This document shows, one piece after another, positions 24,381 to 32,606 of a stretch of DNA of 39,198 nt. This DNA comes from Streptomyces spiralis (GTDB lineage Bacteria > Actinomycetota > Actinomycetes > Streptomycetales > Streptomycetaceae). The stretch lies in NCBI RefSeq assembly GCF_014654675.1, contig NZ_BNBC01000043.1, positions 1 through 39,198 of the forward strand. The letters are read 5' to 3'. Position 1 is the first letter of the stretch, and each line of letters begins with the position of its first letter. Below the pieces are notes generated by a model that was not told where the DNA came from, searched no databases, and saw only the letters and a list, made by a program, of their open reading frames with translations. A program made the position numbers and the translations under genes.

Positions 24381-25919
24381 TCAGTGAGCGGGCAGCGCGG
24401 TGATGCGGAACCGCGTGAAGCCGGCCGCGCCGGCGTGTCCCTGACCGGCGGGCGCGAGGGCGAACAGGCCGAGCAGGGCGCCGACCCAGCGCCAGGGGGT
24501 GGCGGCGAACACCAGGCCGGAGGGCCGGAACCCGTCGCCGAGGTCGTAGGAGAAGCGGCAGCGCGCCCCCGCGCCGATCTCGACGCGCAGCCGGGCCCGC
24601 GCCTCGGGCGCGGCCGTCGGACGGCCGGCGTCCCGTTCCCTGTCGGCGCTCTGTTCGGCGAACCGGTGCACCAGGCGGGCCGTCCCGTCCGCCTGCCGCT
24701 CCAGCCCGATCCAGCAGTAGGCGTCGCCGAGGACGGCCAGCCCGGCCCTGGCCCCGGGCCCGGCGCTGTCCAGCCGCAGGTCGACCTCGACCGCGCAGGG
24801 GCGGCCCGGCAGCCGCTGGGTGAGGACGTGCGGCAGGGTGCGCAGATCGTGGGCGCCGGCCGTGCGGACGCAGGTCAGCCGCAGGCCGTCGCCGGAGTGC
24901 TCGGTGGCCCAGCCGTGACGGGGGTTGGCGGTCCACTGCCACTGCCGGCCGTACCGTCCGCCGGGGAAGTCGTCGTCGGTGGTGGGCGCGGCCGGCGGCT
25001 GCGACGGCAGGGCGGGCCGTGCGTGGACGGCGACGGGGGCGCCGTCGTCGCCGATGACCGGCCAGCCGTCCAGGCCCCAGCGCATCGGCTGGAGGTGCAC
25101 GACACGGCCGTAGGCGCCGCGCTGCTGGAAGTGCAGGAACCAGTCCTCGCCGGACGGGGTGCGCACCCAGCCGCCCTGGTGGGGGCCGTTGACCTCGGTG
25201 TCCTTCTGCTCCAGGACGACCTTCTCCTCGTACGGCCCGAAGAAGCCGCGCGAGCGGAAGGCGCCCTGCCAGCCGGTCTCCACTCCCCCGGCGGGGGCGA
25301 GGATCCAGAACCAGCCGTCGTGCCGGTAGAGCTTGGGGCCTTCGAGGGTGAACCAGCCGGGGATGTGGTCCGCGTCGACGATCACCTTGCCCTCGTCGAG
25401 GAGTTCGGTGCCGTCGGGGTGCATCCGGTGGCCGGTGAGCCGGTTCTTGATCCCGGAGCGGGACTTCGCCCAGGCGTGCACGAGGTAGGCCTCGCCGGTC
25501 TCGTCGTCCCACAGCGGGCAGGGATCGATCAGGCCCTTGCCCGCCTTGAGCAGGTGCGGGCGGGTCCACGGGCCGCGGACCGAGGGGGCGTTGACCTGGA
25601 AGATGCCCTGGTCGGGGTCGCCCCAGAAGATCCAGAAGCGGTCGTCGTGGTGGCGCAGCGACGGCGCCCACACCCCGCGGTCGTGGCGCGGGGAGCGGAA
25701 CTCGGCGTCCGGCTCCAGACGCTGGAGGGCGTGGCCGATCAGTGTCCAGTCGACCAGGTCGCGGGAGTGCAGCAGCGGCAGGCCGGGGGCGCGGCCGAAG
25801 CTGGAGGCGGTCAGGTAGTAGTCGTCGCCGACGCGCAGCACGTCGGGGTCGGACCAGTCGGCGTCGAGGACCGGGTTGGTGTAGGTGCCGTCGCCGCGGT
25901 GGGCGCTGGGCAGGCTCAT
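24381..25919 (-). CDS. Glycoside hydrolase family 43 with C-terminal beta-sandwich
   Basis: A 512-residue enzyme with no signal peptide. A five-bladed beta-propeller occupies about residues 1-300, with the GH43 catalytic base in NPVLDADWSDPDVLRVGDDY, the pKa-modulating Asp in GLIDPCPLWDDETGEAYLVH and the general-acid Glu in GWFTLEGPKLYRHDGWFWIL. A C-terminal concanavalin-like sandwich (about 320-512; VLTQRLPGRPCAVEVDLRLD, CWIGLERQADG) follows, as in xylosidase/arabinofuranosidase subfamilies. Being cytosolic, it probably trims imported arabinan or xylan-type oligosaccharides from pectin side chains. ATG 25919 overlaps the DUF6807 gene's stop (ATGA). Exact specificity is not readable. Confidence 0.9.
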   Translation of the reverse strand: MSLPSAHRGDGTYTNPVLDADWSDPDVLRVGDDYYLTASSFGRAPGLPLLHSRDLVDWTLIGHALQRLEPDAEFRSPRHDRGVWAPSLRHHDDRFWIFWGDPDQGIFQVNAPSVRGPWTRPHLLKAGKGLIDPCPLWDDETGEAYLVHAWAKSRSGIKNRLTGHRMHPDGTELLDEGKVIVDADHIPGWFTLEGPKLYRHDGWFWILAPAGGVETGWQGAFRSRGFFGPYEEKVVLEQKDTEVNGPHQGGWVRTPSGEDWFLHFQQRGAYGRVVHLQPMRWGLDGWPVIGDDGAPVAVHARPALPSQPPAAPTTDDDFPGGRYGRQWQWTANPRHGWATEHSGDGLRLTCVRTAGAHDLRTLPHVLTQRLPGRPCAVEVDLRLDSAGPGARAGLAVLGDAYCWIGLERQADGTARLVHRFAEQSADRERDAGRPTAAPEARARLRVEIGAGARCRFSYDLGDGFRPSGLVFAATPWRWVGALLGLFALAPAGQGHAGAAGFTRFRITALPAH

Positions 25920-26761
25920 GGGGTCACCGCCTTCCGGACCAGCGCCCCGGCCTCGCCCCGGCCGAGGCGGCCGTCGGCGACGACGGTGACGATCCGGCGG
26001 ACCACGGTCTCGCCGGGCGGCACCGGCAGCCGCTCCTGAAGGGCCAGCGACGAGCCCACGCCCGGGTACTCTGCGGCGCGCACGAACCACGCGTCGCGGC
26101 GGGTGGTGTCGGTGGCCCCGGCGAACACCAGCGTCCAGCCGGAGCCGGCCAGGGCCAGCCAGTCGGCGCGGCTGCCGTGCGCCTGCTCCTCGCCGTCCCG
26201 GTCGGGGGTGAAGACGTGCGGGGGCTCGTCCTCCTTGCGGGCGCGCCAGAAGAAGCCGCCGTAGGCCGCGCCGGGGCGGCCGTTGGTGGCCGGGCTGCCC
26301 AGCGACACGGGCCCCTGGGTGACGTTGGTGAGCGAGAAGGTGAAGTCCAGCGCCCAGGCGGTGTCGGTGAGGGCGAGGGCCGTGACGGTACGGCGCTCGC
26401 GCAGCAGTTCGCGGCCCGCGGCCACCCAGCGCAGCTCCTGGACGAAGCCGTCCGGGTCGCGCAGCTGGAATCCGGTGTGCCGCTGGGTGCCGTGGTTGTC
26501 CAGTTCGGTCGAGCCCCGGCCGCGCACGAAGGTGCGGCCGCCCCAGAAGTTGTGCCCCTCGACGTCGGGAACGGCGACACCGACGCCGAGGTGGTGCAGA
26601 TGGTCGGCGGGGCCGAGTTCGGTGACGGCCGTGCCGGACAGGGTGGTGACGGGATGCAGATAAGGGCGCGGGGAGAGCCGTACGGGCAGCTCGGGACGGG
26701 TGACGTAGCGGGCGACGGGACGGCCCGCGACACGCAGCACGAGGGAGTCGTTCGGCGTCAT
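25916..26761 (-). CDS. DUF6807 (PmoA-like) family protein
   Basis: A 281-residue soluble protein of the DUF6807 group, often annotated PmoA, though unrelated to methane monooxygenase function. Typical parts are RPYLHPVTTLSG (family start: P-Y-hydrophobic-x-P), DHLHHLGVGVAVPDVEGHNF with the WGG motif after it, and GGFFWRARKEDEPPHVF. These genes commonly pair with Gfo/Idh/MocA oxidoreductases in polysaccharide loci, as here, where its ATG at 26761 overlaps the oxidoreductase stop (ATGA). The clustered His (HLHH, HN) could bind metal or substrate. The function is unknown. Confidence 0.82.
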   Translation of the reverse strand: MTPNDSLVLRVAGRPVARYVTRPELPVRLSPRPYLHPVTTLSGTAVTELGPADHLHHLGVGVAVPDVEGHNFWGGRTFVRGRGSTELDNHGTQRHTGFQLRDPDGFVQELRWVAAGRELLRERRTVTALALTDTAWALDFTFSLTNVTQGPVSLGSPATNGRPGAAYGGFFWRARKEDEPPHVFTPDRDGEEQAHGSRADWLALAGSGWTLVFAGATDTTRRDAWFVRAAEYPGVGSSLALQERLPVPPGETVVRRIVTVVADGRLGRGEAGALVRKAVTP

Positions 26762-27975
26762 CGGGCGGTCACCTCCTTCGACGGGGCCCAGGGGGCGCCG
26801 AGCTCGGAGTAGAGGGAGAGGGTGTCGGCGGCGGCCGCGACGAGCCCGTCGACGCCCGGCACGACCCGGCGCCGCTCCCCGGGGAGGGTCCGCCAGGCCC
26901 CGGCGGGCAGCGGCTCGGGGTCGGGGGCGGTGCGGACCGCCTCCACGACCCGCATGAACGCGTCCGTCGACGCGGGCGGGACCAGCAGCTCGGCGCCGGC
27001 GGTGAGATGGGCGACGAGGTTCTCCAGCAGGTCGGTCCGGCCGAAGTGGAGCTCCTCCGGACCGTGTCCGGCCCGCTGCACCAGTACGCGGTCCTGCTTG
27101 TACCAGAAGGTGATCCGGCCGCTGCCGCCGTGCACCAGGACGTACGGCTCGTCCGGGCGCTCGGCGCACAGGGTCGCGGCGATGGTGACCGGGCCGCGGG
27201 CGGTGGTGACCCGCACGCAGGAGGTGTCGTCGGACTCGACGGCGTTGGCCCGCCACAGCTCGGTCTCGATGCCGGTGACGTCGCCGGCGCCGGTGGTGCC
27301 GACCAGGGCGAGGGCGGTGGCGGTGGCGTGCGCGAGGGGGTTGGTGAGTACCCCGTCGACCACGTCGACGCCGTTCAGGCGGCGCCTGCCCGCCCAGGGG
27401 GCGCGCCGGTAGTACGCCTCGTCGCGCGCCCAGGCGCCCGCTCCGCCGACGCCGGCGACCCGCCCGATCGCGCCCTGGTCGATCAGCTCCCGGATCGCCG
27501 GGACGGCGTGCGAGCCGAGCGACTGGAAGCCGATCTGGCAGGCGACACCGGCCGCGGCGACGCCGTCGGCCATGCGGCGGAACTCGGCGTAGGAGGGGGC
27601 GGGCGGCTTCTCCAGCAGCAGGTGCACGCCCCGCCGGGCCGCGGCGAGCGCCAGCTCGGTGTGGGTGGGAATGGGGGTGCAGATCACGGCGATCCGCGCG
27701 CCCGTGGCGTCCAGGAGTGCACCGAAGTCGGCGGACTGTGCCGGTGTGCCGATCCCTTCGGGGAGCTCCGCCTCGGTGAGCGGAGTCAGTTCGCAGATCC
27801 CGGCCAGCCGGACCAGCCCTTCGGCCTGGAGCCGGCGGATGTTGTCCAGGTGCCAGCGGCCGTGGCCGCGGGCGCCGGCCAGCACCAGGGGCAGTGGGGT
27901 CGTGGGGGTCGCCGCGGTGGTCGTCGTGGTCGCCGCCGCGGAGGTTGTCGCGGTGGTCGTCGCTGTGGTCGTCAT
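26758..27975 (-). CDS. Gfo/Idh/MocA-family NAD(P)-dependent oxidoreductase
   Basis: A 405-residue dehydrogenase. A Thr/Ala-rich, repeat-encoded N-terminus (about 25 residues) precedes the Rossmann fold: LPLVLAGARGHGRWHLDNIR, CTPIPTHTELALAAARRGVH and the conserved EKPPAPSYAEFRRM (Lys of the EKP motif). The C-terminal alpha/beta domain carries AWARDEAYYRRAPWAGRRRL and VVDGVLTNPLAHATATAL with a catalytic-type His. Family members oxidise or epimerise sugars; an L-arabinose/galactose 1-dehydrogenase role would fit the arabinonate genes, but this is inference. ATG 27975 overlaps the permease stop; GAAGGG precedes it. The DUF6807 gene is coupled downstream. Confidence 0.88.
   Translation of the reverse strand: MTTTATTTATTSAAATTTTTAATPTTPLPLVLAGARGHGRWHLDNIRRLQAEGLVRLAGICELTPLTEAELPEGIGTPAQSADFGALLDATGARIAVICTPIPTHTELALAAARRGVHLLLEKPPAPSYAEFRRMADGVAAAGVACQIGFQSLGSHAVPAIRELIDQGAIGRVAGVGGAGAWARDEAYYRRAPWAGRRRLNGVDVVDGVLTNPLAHATATALALVGTTGAGDVTGIETELWRANAVESDDTSCVRVTTARGPVTIAATLCAERPDEPYVLVHGGSGRITFWYKQDRVLVQRAGHGPEELHFGRTDLLENLVAHLTAGAELLVPPASTDAFMRVVEAVRTAPDPEPLPAGAWRTLPGERRRVVPGVDGLVAAAADTLSLYSELGAPWAPSKEVTAR
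27895..27975 (-). repeat. Low-complexity Thr/Ala codon tract
   Basis: The first ~27 codons of the oxidoreductase gene are an imperfect ACC/ACG/GCG triplet-rich tract, encoding runs of Thr and Ala. Such tracts are prone to slippage in multiples of three and outside the conserved fold. Confidence 0.7.
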
Positions 27976-28856
27976 CCCTTCACCGCCCCCGCGCTGAAGC
28001 CGGTGATCAGCCACTTCTGGATGAAGGCGAACACGATCACCACGGGTACGGCGGCGACGATGCCGCCGGCGGCCAGGGCGCCCAGGTCGACGCTGTCCGC
28101 GCTCATCAGGGTGTTGAGGCCGACGGGGATGGTCTGCTTGCTCTGGTCGGAGAGGAACATCAGGGCGAACAGGAAGTGGTTCCAGGCGTGCACGAAGGCG
28201 AAGGAGCCGACGGCGACCAGCCCGGGCCGCAGCAGCGGCAGCACGACGATCCGGAAGGCGGCGAAGCGGGTGCAGCCGTCCACCCAGGCGGCCTCCTCCA
28301 GGGAGGGCGGCACGTTCCGGATGAAGCCGCTGATCAGGATCATCGACAGCGGCAGCTGGAAGACGGTCTCGGCGATGACGACACTGCCCAGCGAGTTGAT
28401 CATGGACAGCTTGGCGAAGATCTGGAAGAGCGGGACCAGCAGCAGCGCGCCGGGCACGAACTGCGAGCAGAGCAGGGCGAGCATGAAGGCGCGCTTGATC
28501 CGGAAGTCGAACCGGGCCAGGGCGTAGCCGCCGGCCAGCGCGACGACGGTGGTCAGGACCAGGGTGGCCAGGCCCACCAGGACGCTGTTCTGGAAGTAGG
28601 TGCCGAAGCTCCGCTCGGTCCACACCTTCTCGAAGTGGTCGAAGGTGACCGGCCAGGGGACCAGGGAGGTGGACCCGGCCGGGCGCAGGGCGAACAGCAG
28701 GATCCAGTAGAACGGGATCAGGGTGAACAGCAGATAGATCGAGAGCGGCAGATAGATCTGCCAGCGCGGGACCTCGTCCCAGGCGCGGCGCCGGGTGCGC
28801 GGCCGGGTCTGCCGGGACACCACGCGCTCGGGTGCCGGGGCGATCTCGGTGATCAC
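27972..28856 (-). CDS. Carbohydrate ABC importer permease (MalG-type)
   Basis: A 294-residue inner-membrane permease with six predicted segments, including YLPLSIYLLFTLIPFYWILL, LVGLATLVLTTVVALAGGYA and ALAAGGIVAAVPVVIVFAFI. The EAA loop for the ATPase is LEEAAWVDGCTRFAAFRIVV with the following LP. It pairs with the MalF-type permease directly upstream. GTG 28856 overlaps that gene's stop, and its own stop overlaps the oxidoreductase ATG. No ATPase gene is present; in Streptomyces a shared ATPase (MsiK) usually energises such CUT1 importers, so that is the likely partner. Confidence 0.92.
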   Translation of the reverse strand: MITEIAPAPERVVSRQTRPRTRRRAWDEVPRWQIYLPLSIYLLFTLIPFYWILLFALRPAGSTSLVPWPVTFDHFEKVWTERSFGTYFQNSVLVGLATLVLTTVVALAGGYALARFDFRIKRAFMLALLCSQFVPGALLLVPLFQIFAKLSMINSLGSVVIAETVFQLPLSMILISGFIRNVPPSLEEAAWVDGCTRFAAFRIVVLPLLRPGLVAVGSFAFVHAWNHFLFALMFLSDQSKQTIPVGLNTLMSADSVDLGALAAGGIVAAVPVVIVFAFIQKWLITGFSAGAVKG

Positions 28857-29788
28857 TTGGACTCACCTCCGAACTTGCTCAGCCGCAGATAGACGATCGA
28901 GCAGAAGAGCAGGATCACGAACGCCACCGTGGTCAGGGCGGACGCGTAGCCGAAGTTGTGGGCGTCGACGCTGGTGTTGGCGATGTAGAGCGGCAGGGTG
29001 GTGGTCTCGCCCGCCGGGCCGCCGCCGGTGAGGGTGTAGAGCAGGTCGACGTTGTTGAACTCCCACACCGCGCGCAGCAGCGTGGACAGGACGATGGCGT
29101 CCTTCAGATGGGGCAGGGTGATGTGCCGGAACTGCTTGAGCCGGCTCGCCCCGTCGACCTCGGCGGCCTCGTAGAGGTCCTTGGAGACGGACTGGAGGTC
29201 GGCGAGGATGAGGATCGCGAAGAAGGGGACACCGCGCCACAGGTCCGCGACCACCGCCGCCGGGAACACCGTCGAGGTGTCCGACAGCCAGCTGGTGCCG
29301 TAGGAGCCCATGCCCATGTCGGCGAGGTAACGGGTGATGCCCGTCTGGGAGTTGTAGAGCAGCACCCAGATCGCGGAGGTCAGCACACCGGAGACGGCCC
29401 ACGGGGAGAAGACGAGGGCGCGTCCCAGCGCCCGCCCGACGAAGGTCTGGTTGACGATCAGGGCCAGCGCCAGGCCGAACAGCAGTTGCAACCCGACCTC
29501 GACCACGACCCACTTGGCGCTGAAGGTCAGCGTGTCCCAGAACTGGGGGTCGTGCGAGAAGATCTGCGTGAAGTTGTCGAGGCCCGCGAAGCCGTTCCGC
29601 CACGGCTTGGTGGGGTTGTAGTTCCGCAGGCTGTAGTAGAAGACGCTGAGCACCGGATACGCGATGAAGCCCAGCATCAGCAGGGCGGCCGGGGCGATCA
29701 GCAGGTAGGGGAGCCTGCGCGGCGTGGCGGAGGCACGGCGCCGCCGGGGTGGCGCGGGCGGTTTCGCCACGGCTGCGGCTTGGGCCAT
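28853..29788 (-). CDS. Carbohydrate ABC importer permease (MalF-type), first gene of the pectin operon
   Basis: A 311-residue permease with an N-terminal basic tail (KPPAPPRRRRASATPRRLPY) and six predicted membrane segments, including LLIAPAALLMLGFIAYPVLS. The EAA loop is YEAAEVDGASRLKQFRHITL with the following P. ATG 29788 (MAQAAAVAKPP) is chosen because GGAGAACAGTC precedes it; an open extension upstream to 29884 lacks a ribosome site and is unlike family N-termini. The 167 bases upstream hold two LacI-type palindromes, so this gene probably begins the nine-gene operon that runs to the pectinesterase gene. Confidence 0.92.
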   Translation of the reverse strand: MAQAAAVAKPPAPPRRRRASATPRRLPYLLIAPAALLMLGFIAYPVLSVFYYSLRNYNPTKPWRNGFAGLDNFTQIFSHDPQFWDTLTFSAKWVVVEVGLQLLFGLALALIVNQTFVGRALGRALVFSPWAVSGVLTSAIWVLLYNSQTGITRYLADMGMGSYGTSWLSDTSTVFPAAVVADLWRGVPFFAILILADLQSVSKDLYEAAEVDGASRLKQFRHITLPHLKDAIVLSTLLRAVWEFNNVDLLYTLTGGGPAGETTTLPLYIANTSVDAHNFGYASALTTVAFVILLFCSIVYLRLSKFGGESK

Positions 29789-29895
29789 GACTGTTCTCCG
29801 TTCGCGATCAGAAGCGGCCGCCCGGAGGGCGTCCGTGAGGGGTGGTGGTCGGGTGACGGGCGGGCACTCACAGCGGTGGGGCACTTACAAGGGGC

Positions 29896-29915
29896 CGTAG
29901 GAAGCGCTTGCTACG
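29896..29915. promoter_or_regulatory. LacI-type operator upstream of the pectin operon, site 1
   Basis: CGTAGGAAGCGCTTGCTACG is a 20-bp palindrome with one mismatched pair (9 of 10), centred on the GAAGCGCTTN core typical of LacI/GalR-family operators. It lies 108 bases upstream of the first permease start. No LacI gene is in the window, so the regulator would be encoded elsewhere. Confidence 0.7.
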
Positions 29916-29924
29916 TACACATGG

Positions 29925-29938
29925 GTGAAGCACTTCAC
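29925..29938. promoter_or_regulatory. LacI-type operator upstream of the pectin operon, site 2
   Basis: GTGAAGCACTTCAC has perfect 6-bp arms around CA and the GAAGYRCTTC core like site 1. Its centre is 26 bases from that of site 1, or about 2.5 helical turns. It probably acts with site 1; this is inferred from form. Confidence 0.62.
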
Positions 29939-29955
29939 TTCTCTGGATATGTGGG

Positions 29956-31686
29956 TCAGCCGGCGTACGGGTCCGGCACCTTGCCCGGCCGGGAAAGGAA
30001 CTCGAAGTCGCAGCCGGTGTCGGCCTGGGTGATCTGGTCGTGGTAGAGGGCGCCGTAGCCGCGCTCGTAGCGCGTGGGCGGCGGCGTCCAGGCGGCCCTG
30101 CGCCGCGCCATCTCCTCGTCGTCCACGCGGAGATGCAGGGTGCGGGCCTCGACGTCCAGGGTGATCAGGTCCCCGGTGCGCACGAGAGCGAGGGGTCCGC
30201 CGACATACGACTCCGGAGCCACGTGCAGCACGCAGGCGCCGTAACTGGTGCCGCTCATCCGGGCGTCGGAGATCCGCACCATGTCCCGCACGCCCTGCTT
30301 CAGGAGGTGGTCGGGGATGGGGAGCATGCCGTACTCGGGCATGCCCGGTCCGCCCTTGGGACCGGCGTTGCGGAGCACCAGCACGCTGTCGGCGGTGATG
30401 TTCAGCGACGGGTCGTTGATGGTCCGCTGCATCTGCCGGTAGTCGTCGAAGACGACGGCGGGCCCGGTGTGCTTGAGCAGGTGCGCTTCGGCGGCGATGT
30501 GCTTGATGACGGCGCCGTCCGGGCAGAGGTTGCCGCGCAGCACGGCGACCCCGCCCTCGTCCGCGACCGGGTTGTCCCGGGGCCGGATCACGTCGTCGTC
30601 GTGCACCTGTGCCCCGGCGATCTGCTCGCGCAGGGTGTCGTACGAGACGGTCGGCCGGTCCAGGTGGAGCAGGTCCGGGATGCGGGAGAGGAATCCCGGC
30701 AGGCCGCCCGCGAAGTGGAAGTCCTCCATGAGGTACCGCTCGCCGCCGGGGCGGACGTTGGCGAGGACCGGGACGGTGCGGGCGATGCGGTCGAAGTCGT
30801 CGAGAGTGAGCCTCACCCCTGCCCGGCCCGCCATGGCGATCAGGTGGATCACCGCGTTGGTGGAGCCGCCGAGGCCGAGGACCGTGGTGACGGCGTCCTC
30901 GAAGGCCTCGGGGGTGAGGATCTCGGACAGCTTCCGGTCCTTGTGGACCAGTTCGACGATCGTCAGGCCGGCCCGGGCCGCCATCCGGTCGTGCCCGGAG
31001 TCCACGGCGGGGATGCTGGAGGCGCCGGGGACGGTGACGCCCAGGGCCTCGGCGGCGGCGGTGAGGGTCGACGCCGTACCCATCGTCATGCAGTGGCCGG
31101 GGGAACGGGCGAGTCCGCTCTCCAGCTCGGTCATCTCGCAGTCGCCGATCAGACCGGCGCGCTTGTCGTCCCAGTACTTCCACATGTCGGTGCCGGAGCC
31201 GAGGACCTCGCCCCGCCAGTGGCCGGGAAGCATGGGACCGGCCGGCACGAAGACGGTGGGCAGGTCGACGGAGGCGGCGCCCATGAGGAGGGCGGGAGTG
31301 GACTTGTCGCAGCCGCCCATCAGCACCGCGCCGTCGACCGGATAGGACCGCAGCAGCTCCTCGGTCTCCATCGCGAGCATGTTGCGGTAGAGCATCGGGG
31401 TGGGCTTCTGGAAGGTCTCGCTCAGGGTGGAGACCGGGAACTCCAGCGGGAAGCCGCCGGCCTGCCACACCCCGCGCTTGACGGCCTGGGCGCGGTCGCG
31501 CAGGTGGACGTGGCAGGGGTTGATGTCGGACCAGGTGTTGAGGATCGCGACGACCGGCTTGCCCAGGTGCTCCTCGGGCAGATAGCCGAGCTGGCGGGTG
31601 CGGGCGCGGTGGCTGAAGGAGCGCAGGCCGTCGGTGCCGTACCACTGGTGGCTGCGCAGCTCCTCCGGGCGCTTGCGGGCGGTCAT
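29956..31686 (-). CDS. IlvD/Edd-family sugar-acid dehydratase (likely L-arabinonate dehydratase)
   Basis: A 576-residue cytosolic Fe-S dehydratase. Cluster ligands are likely the Cys residues in WSDINPCHVHLRD, LMGGCDKSTPALLMGAAS and SPGHCMTMGTAST; the C-terminal DARMSGTSYGACVLHVAPES is the family signature carrying the catalytic Ser. These and the length fit the sugar-acid branch (arabinonate, xylonate, fuconate) rather than true IlvD, and the HVAPES ending is typical there. Coupling to a DHDPS-family gene (ATGA overlap at 31683-31686) fits conversion of a pentonate to a 2-keto-3-deoxy acid and then to alpha-ketoglutarate semialdehyde. Exact substrate is an inference from context (arabinan side chains, GH43). 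Confidence 0.85.
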   Translation of the reverse strand: MTARKRPEELRSHQWYGTDGLRSFSHRARTRQLGYLPEEHLGKPVVAILNTWSDINPCHVHLRDRAQAVKRGVWQAGGFPLEFPVSTLSETFQKPTPMLYRNMLAMETEELLRSYPVDGAVLMGGCDKSTPALLMGAASVDLPTVFVPAGPMLPGHWRGEVLGSGTDMWKYWDDKRAGLIGDCEMTELESGLARSPGHCMTMGTASTLTAAAEALGVTVPGASSIPAVDSGHDRMAARAGLTIVELVHKDRKLSEILTPEAFEDAVTTVLGLGGSTNAVIHLIAMAGRAGVRLTLDDFDRIARTVPVLANVRPGGERYLMEDFHFAGGLPGFLSRIPDLLHLDRPTVSYDTLREQIAGAQVHDDDVIRPRDNPVADEGGVAVLRGNLCPDGAVIKHIAAEAHLLKHTGPAVVFDDYRQMQRTINDPSLNITADSVLVLRNAGPKGGPGMPEYGMLPIPDHLLKQGVRDMVRISDARMSGTSYGACVLHVAPESYVGGPLALVRTGDLITLDVEARTLHLRVDDEEMARRRAAWTPPPTRYERGYGALYHDQITQADTGCDFEFLSRPGKVPDPYAG

Positions 31687-32606
31687 ATCGACCACCCCGC
31701 GGTGATGGCGGCGACCTCGGCGCGCTCGCTCTCGGGCAGCGGCTTGCTCGGCGGGCGCACGTCCCGCCGGCACAGGCCGAGCGAGGCGAGGGCCTCCTTG
31801 ACCACGGTGACGTTGTTGGCGGAGCCGCCCTCGGCACGCAGCTCCTCGAAGCGGCGGATCTGCTCCCACACCTTCATCGCGGCCGGGTAGTCGCCGGCCC
31901 GCAGCGACTGGAGCATGTTCAGGGAGACGGCGGGGGCGACGTTGACCAGGCCGGAGGTGAAGCCGGTGGCGCCCGCGGAGAAGTAGGAGGGGGCGTAGGG
32001 CTCGGCGAGCCCGGCCACCCACACGAAGCGGTCGAGTCCCGCGTCCCGGGCGAAGGCGGCGAACCGGGCCGCGTCCGGGACGGCGTACTTCACACCGATC
32101 ACGTTCGGGCAGGCGTCGGCGAGTTCGGCGAGGCGGGCGCCGGGCAGCTGGGCGTTGCGGATGTAGGGGACGACGCCCAGCTCGGGCACGGCCTCGGCGA
32201 TGGCGCGGTGGTAGTCGACCCAGCCGGCCTGGGAGACGTAGGGGTGGACGGGCTGGTGGACCATGATCATCTGCGCGCCCAGTTCGCGGGCGTGCCGGGC
32301 GGAGGCGACGGCGGTGGGCACGTCGTGGCCGACCCCGACGAGGATGCTCGCGCGGTCCCCGGCCTCCTCGACGGTCAGTTGGGTGACCAGCCGCCGCTCC
32401 GGAGCGGTCAGGGCGTAGAACTCGCCGGTGTTGCCGCACGGGGTGAGGGTGGTGACGCCGCCGTCGAGGAGGCGGCGCAGCAGCGCCCGGTGGGTGTCCT
32501 GGTCGATGCGGCCGTCCTCGGCGAACGGGGTCACCGGGATCGCCACCACGTCGGCCAGGGCCGCCCGCTGGGTCTCGAACCGGGTGTCGAACGCGGCGCT
32601 GGTCAT
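31683..32606 (-). CDS. DHDPS-family dehydratase/aldolase for a 2-keto-3-deoxy sugar acid
   Basis: A 307-residue TIM-barrel protein of the dihydrodipicolinate synthase (DapA) superfamily. The substrate carboxylate motif is TPCGNTGEFYAL, the catalytic Tyr is in GVVPYIRNAQ (about 148), and the Schiff-base Lys is in NVIGVKYAVPD (about 173). It is not true DapA judging by context: it is coupled to a GntR gene and a sugar-acid dehydratase gene. Likely reaction: dehydration of L-2-keto-3-deoxyarabonate to alpha-ketoglutarate semialdehyde, or aldol cleavage of a similar acid. The start ATG 32606 overlaps the gntR stop. Confidence 0.83.
   Translation of the reverse strand: MTSAAFDTRFETQRAALADVVAIPVTPFAEDGRIDQDTHRALLRRLLDGGVTTLTPCGNTGEFYALTAPERRLVTQLTVEEAGDRASILVGVGHDVPTAVASARHARELGAQMIMVHQPVHPYVSQAGWVDYHRAIAEAVPELGVVPYIRNAQLPGARLAELADACPNVIGVKYAVPDAARFAAFARDAGLDRFVWVAGLAEPYAPSYFSAGATGFTSGLVNVAPAVSLNMLQSLRAGDYPAAMKVWEQIRRFEELRAEGGSANNVTVVKEALASLGLCRRDVRPPSKPLPESERAEVAAITAGWSI

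Noticed and set aside
24078..26039. A long plus-strand open frame opposite GH43 and the lipoprotein gene
   Set aside because: It is a low-complexity Gly/Arg/Val translation, antisense to genes with clear motifs.
31683..32606. Calling this gene dapA of lysine synthesis
   Set aside because: It is coupled to a GntR regulator and a sugar-acid dehydratase, and no lysine genes are near.
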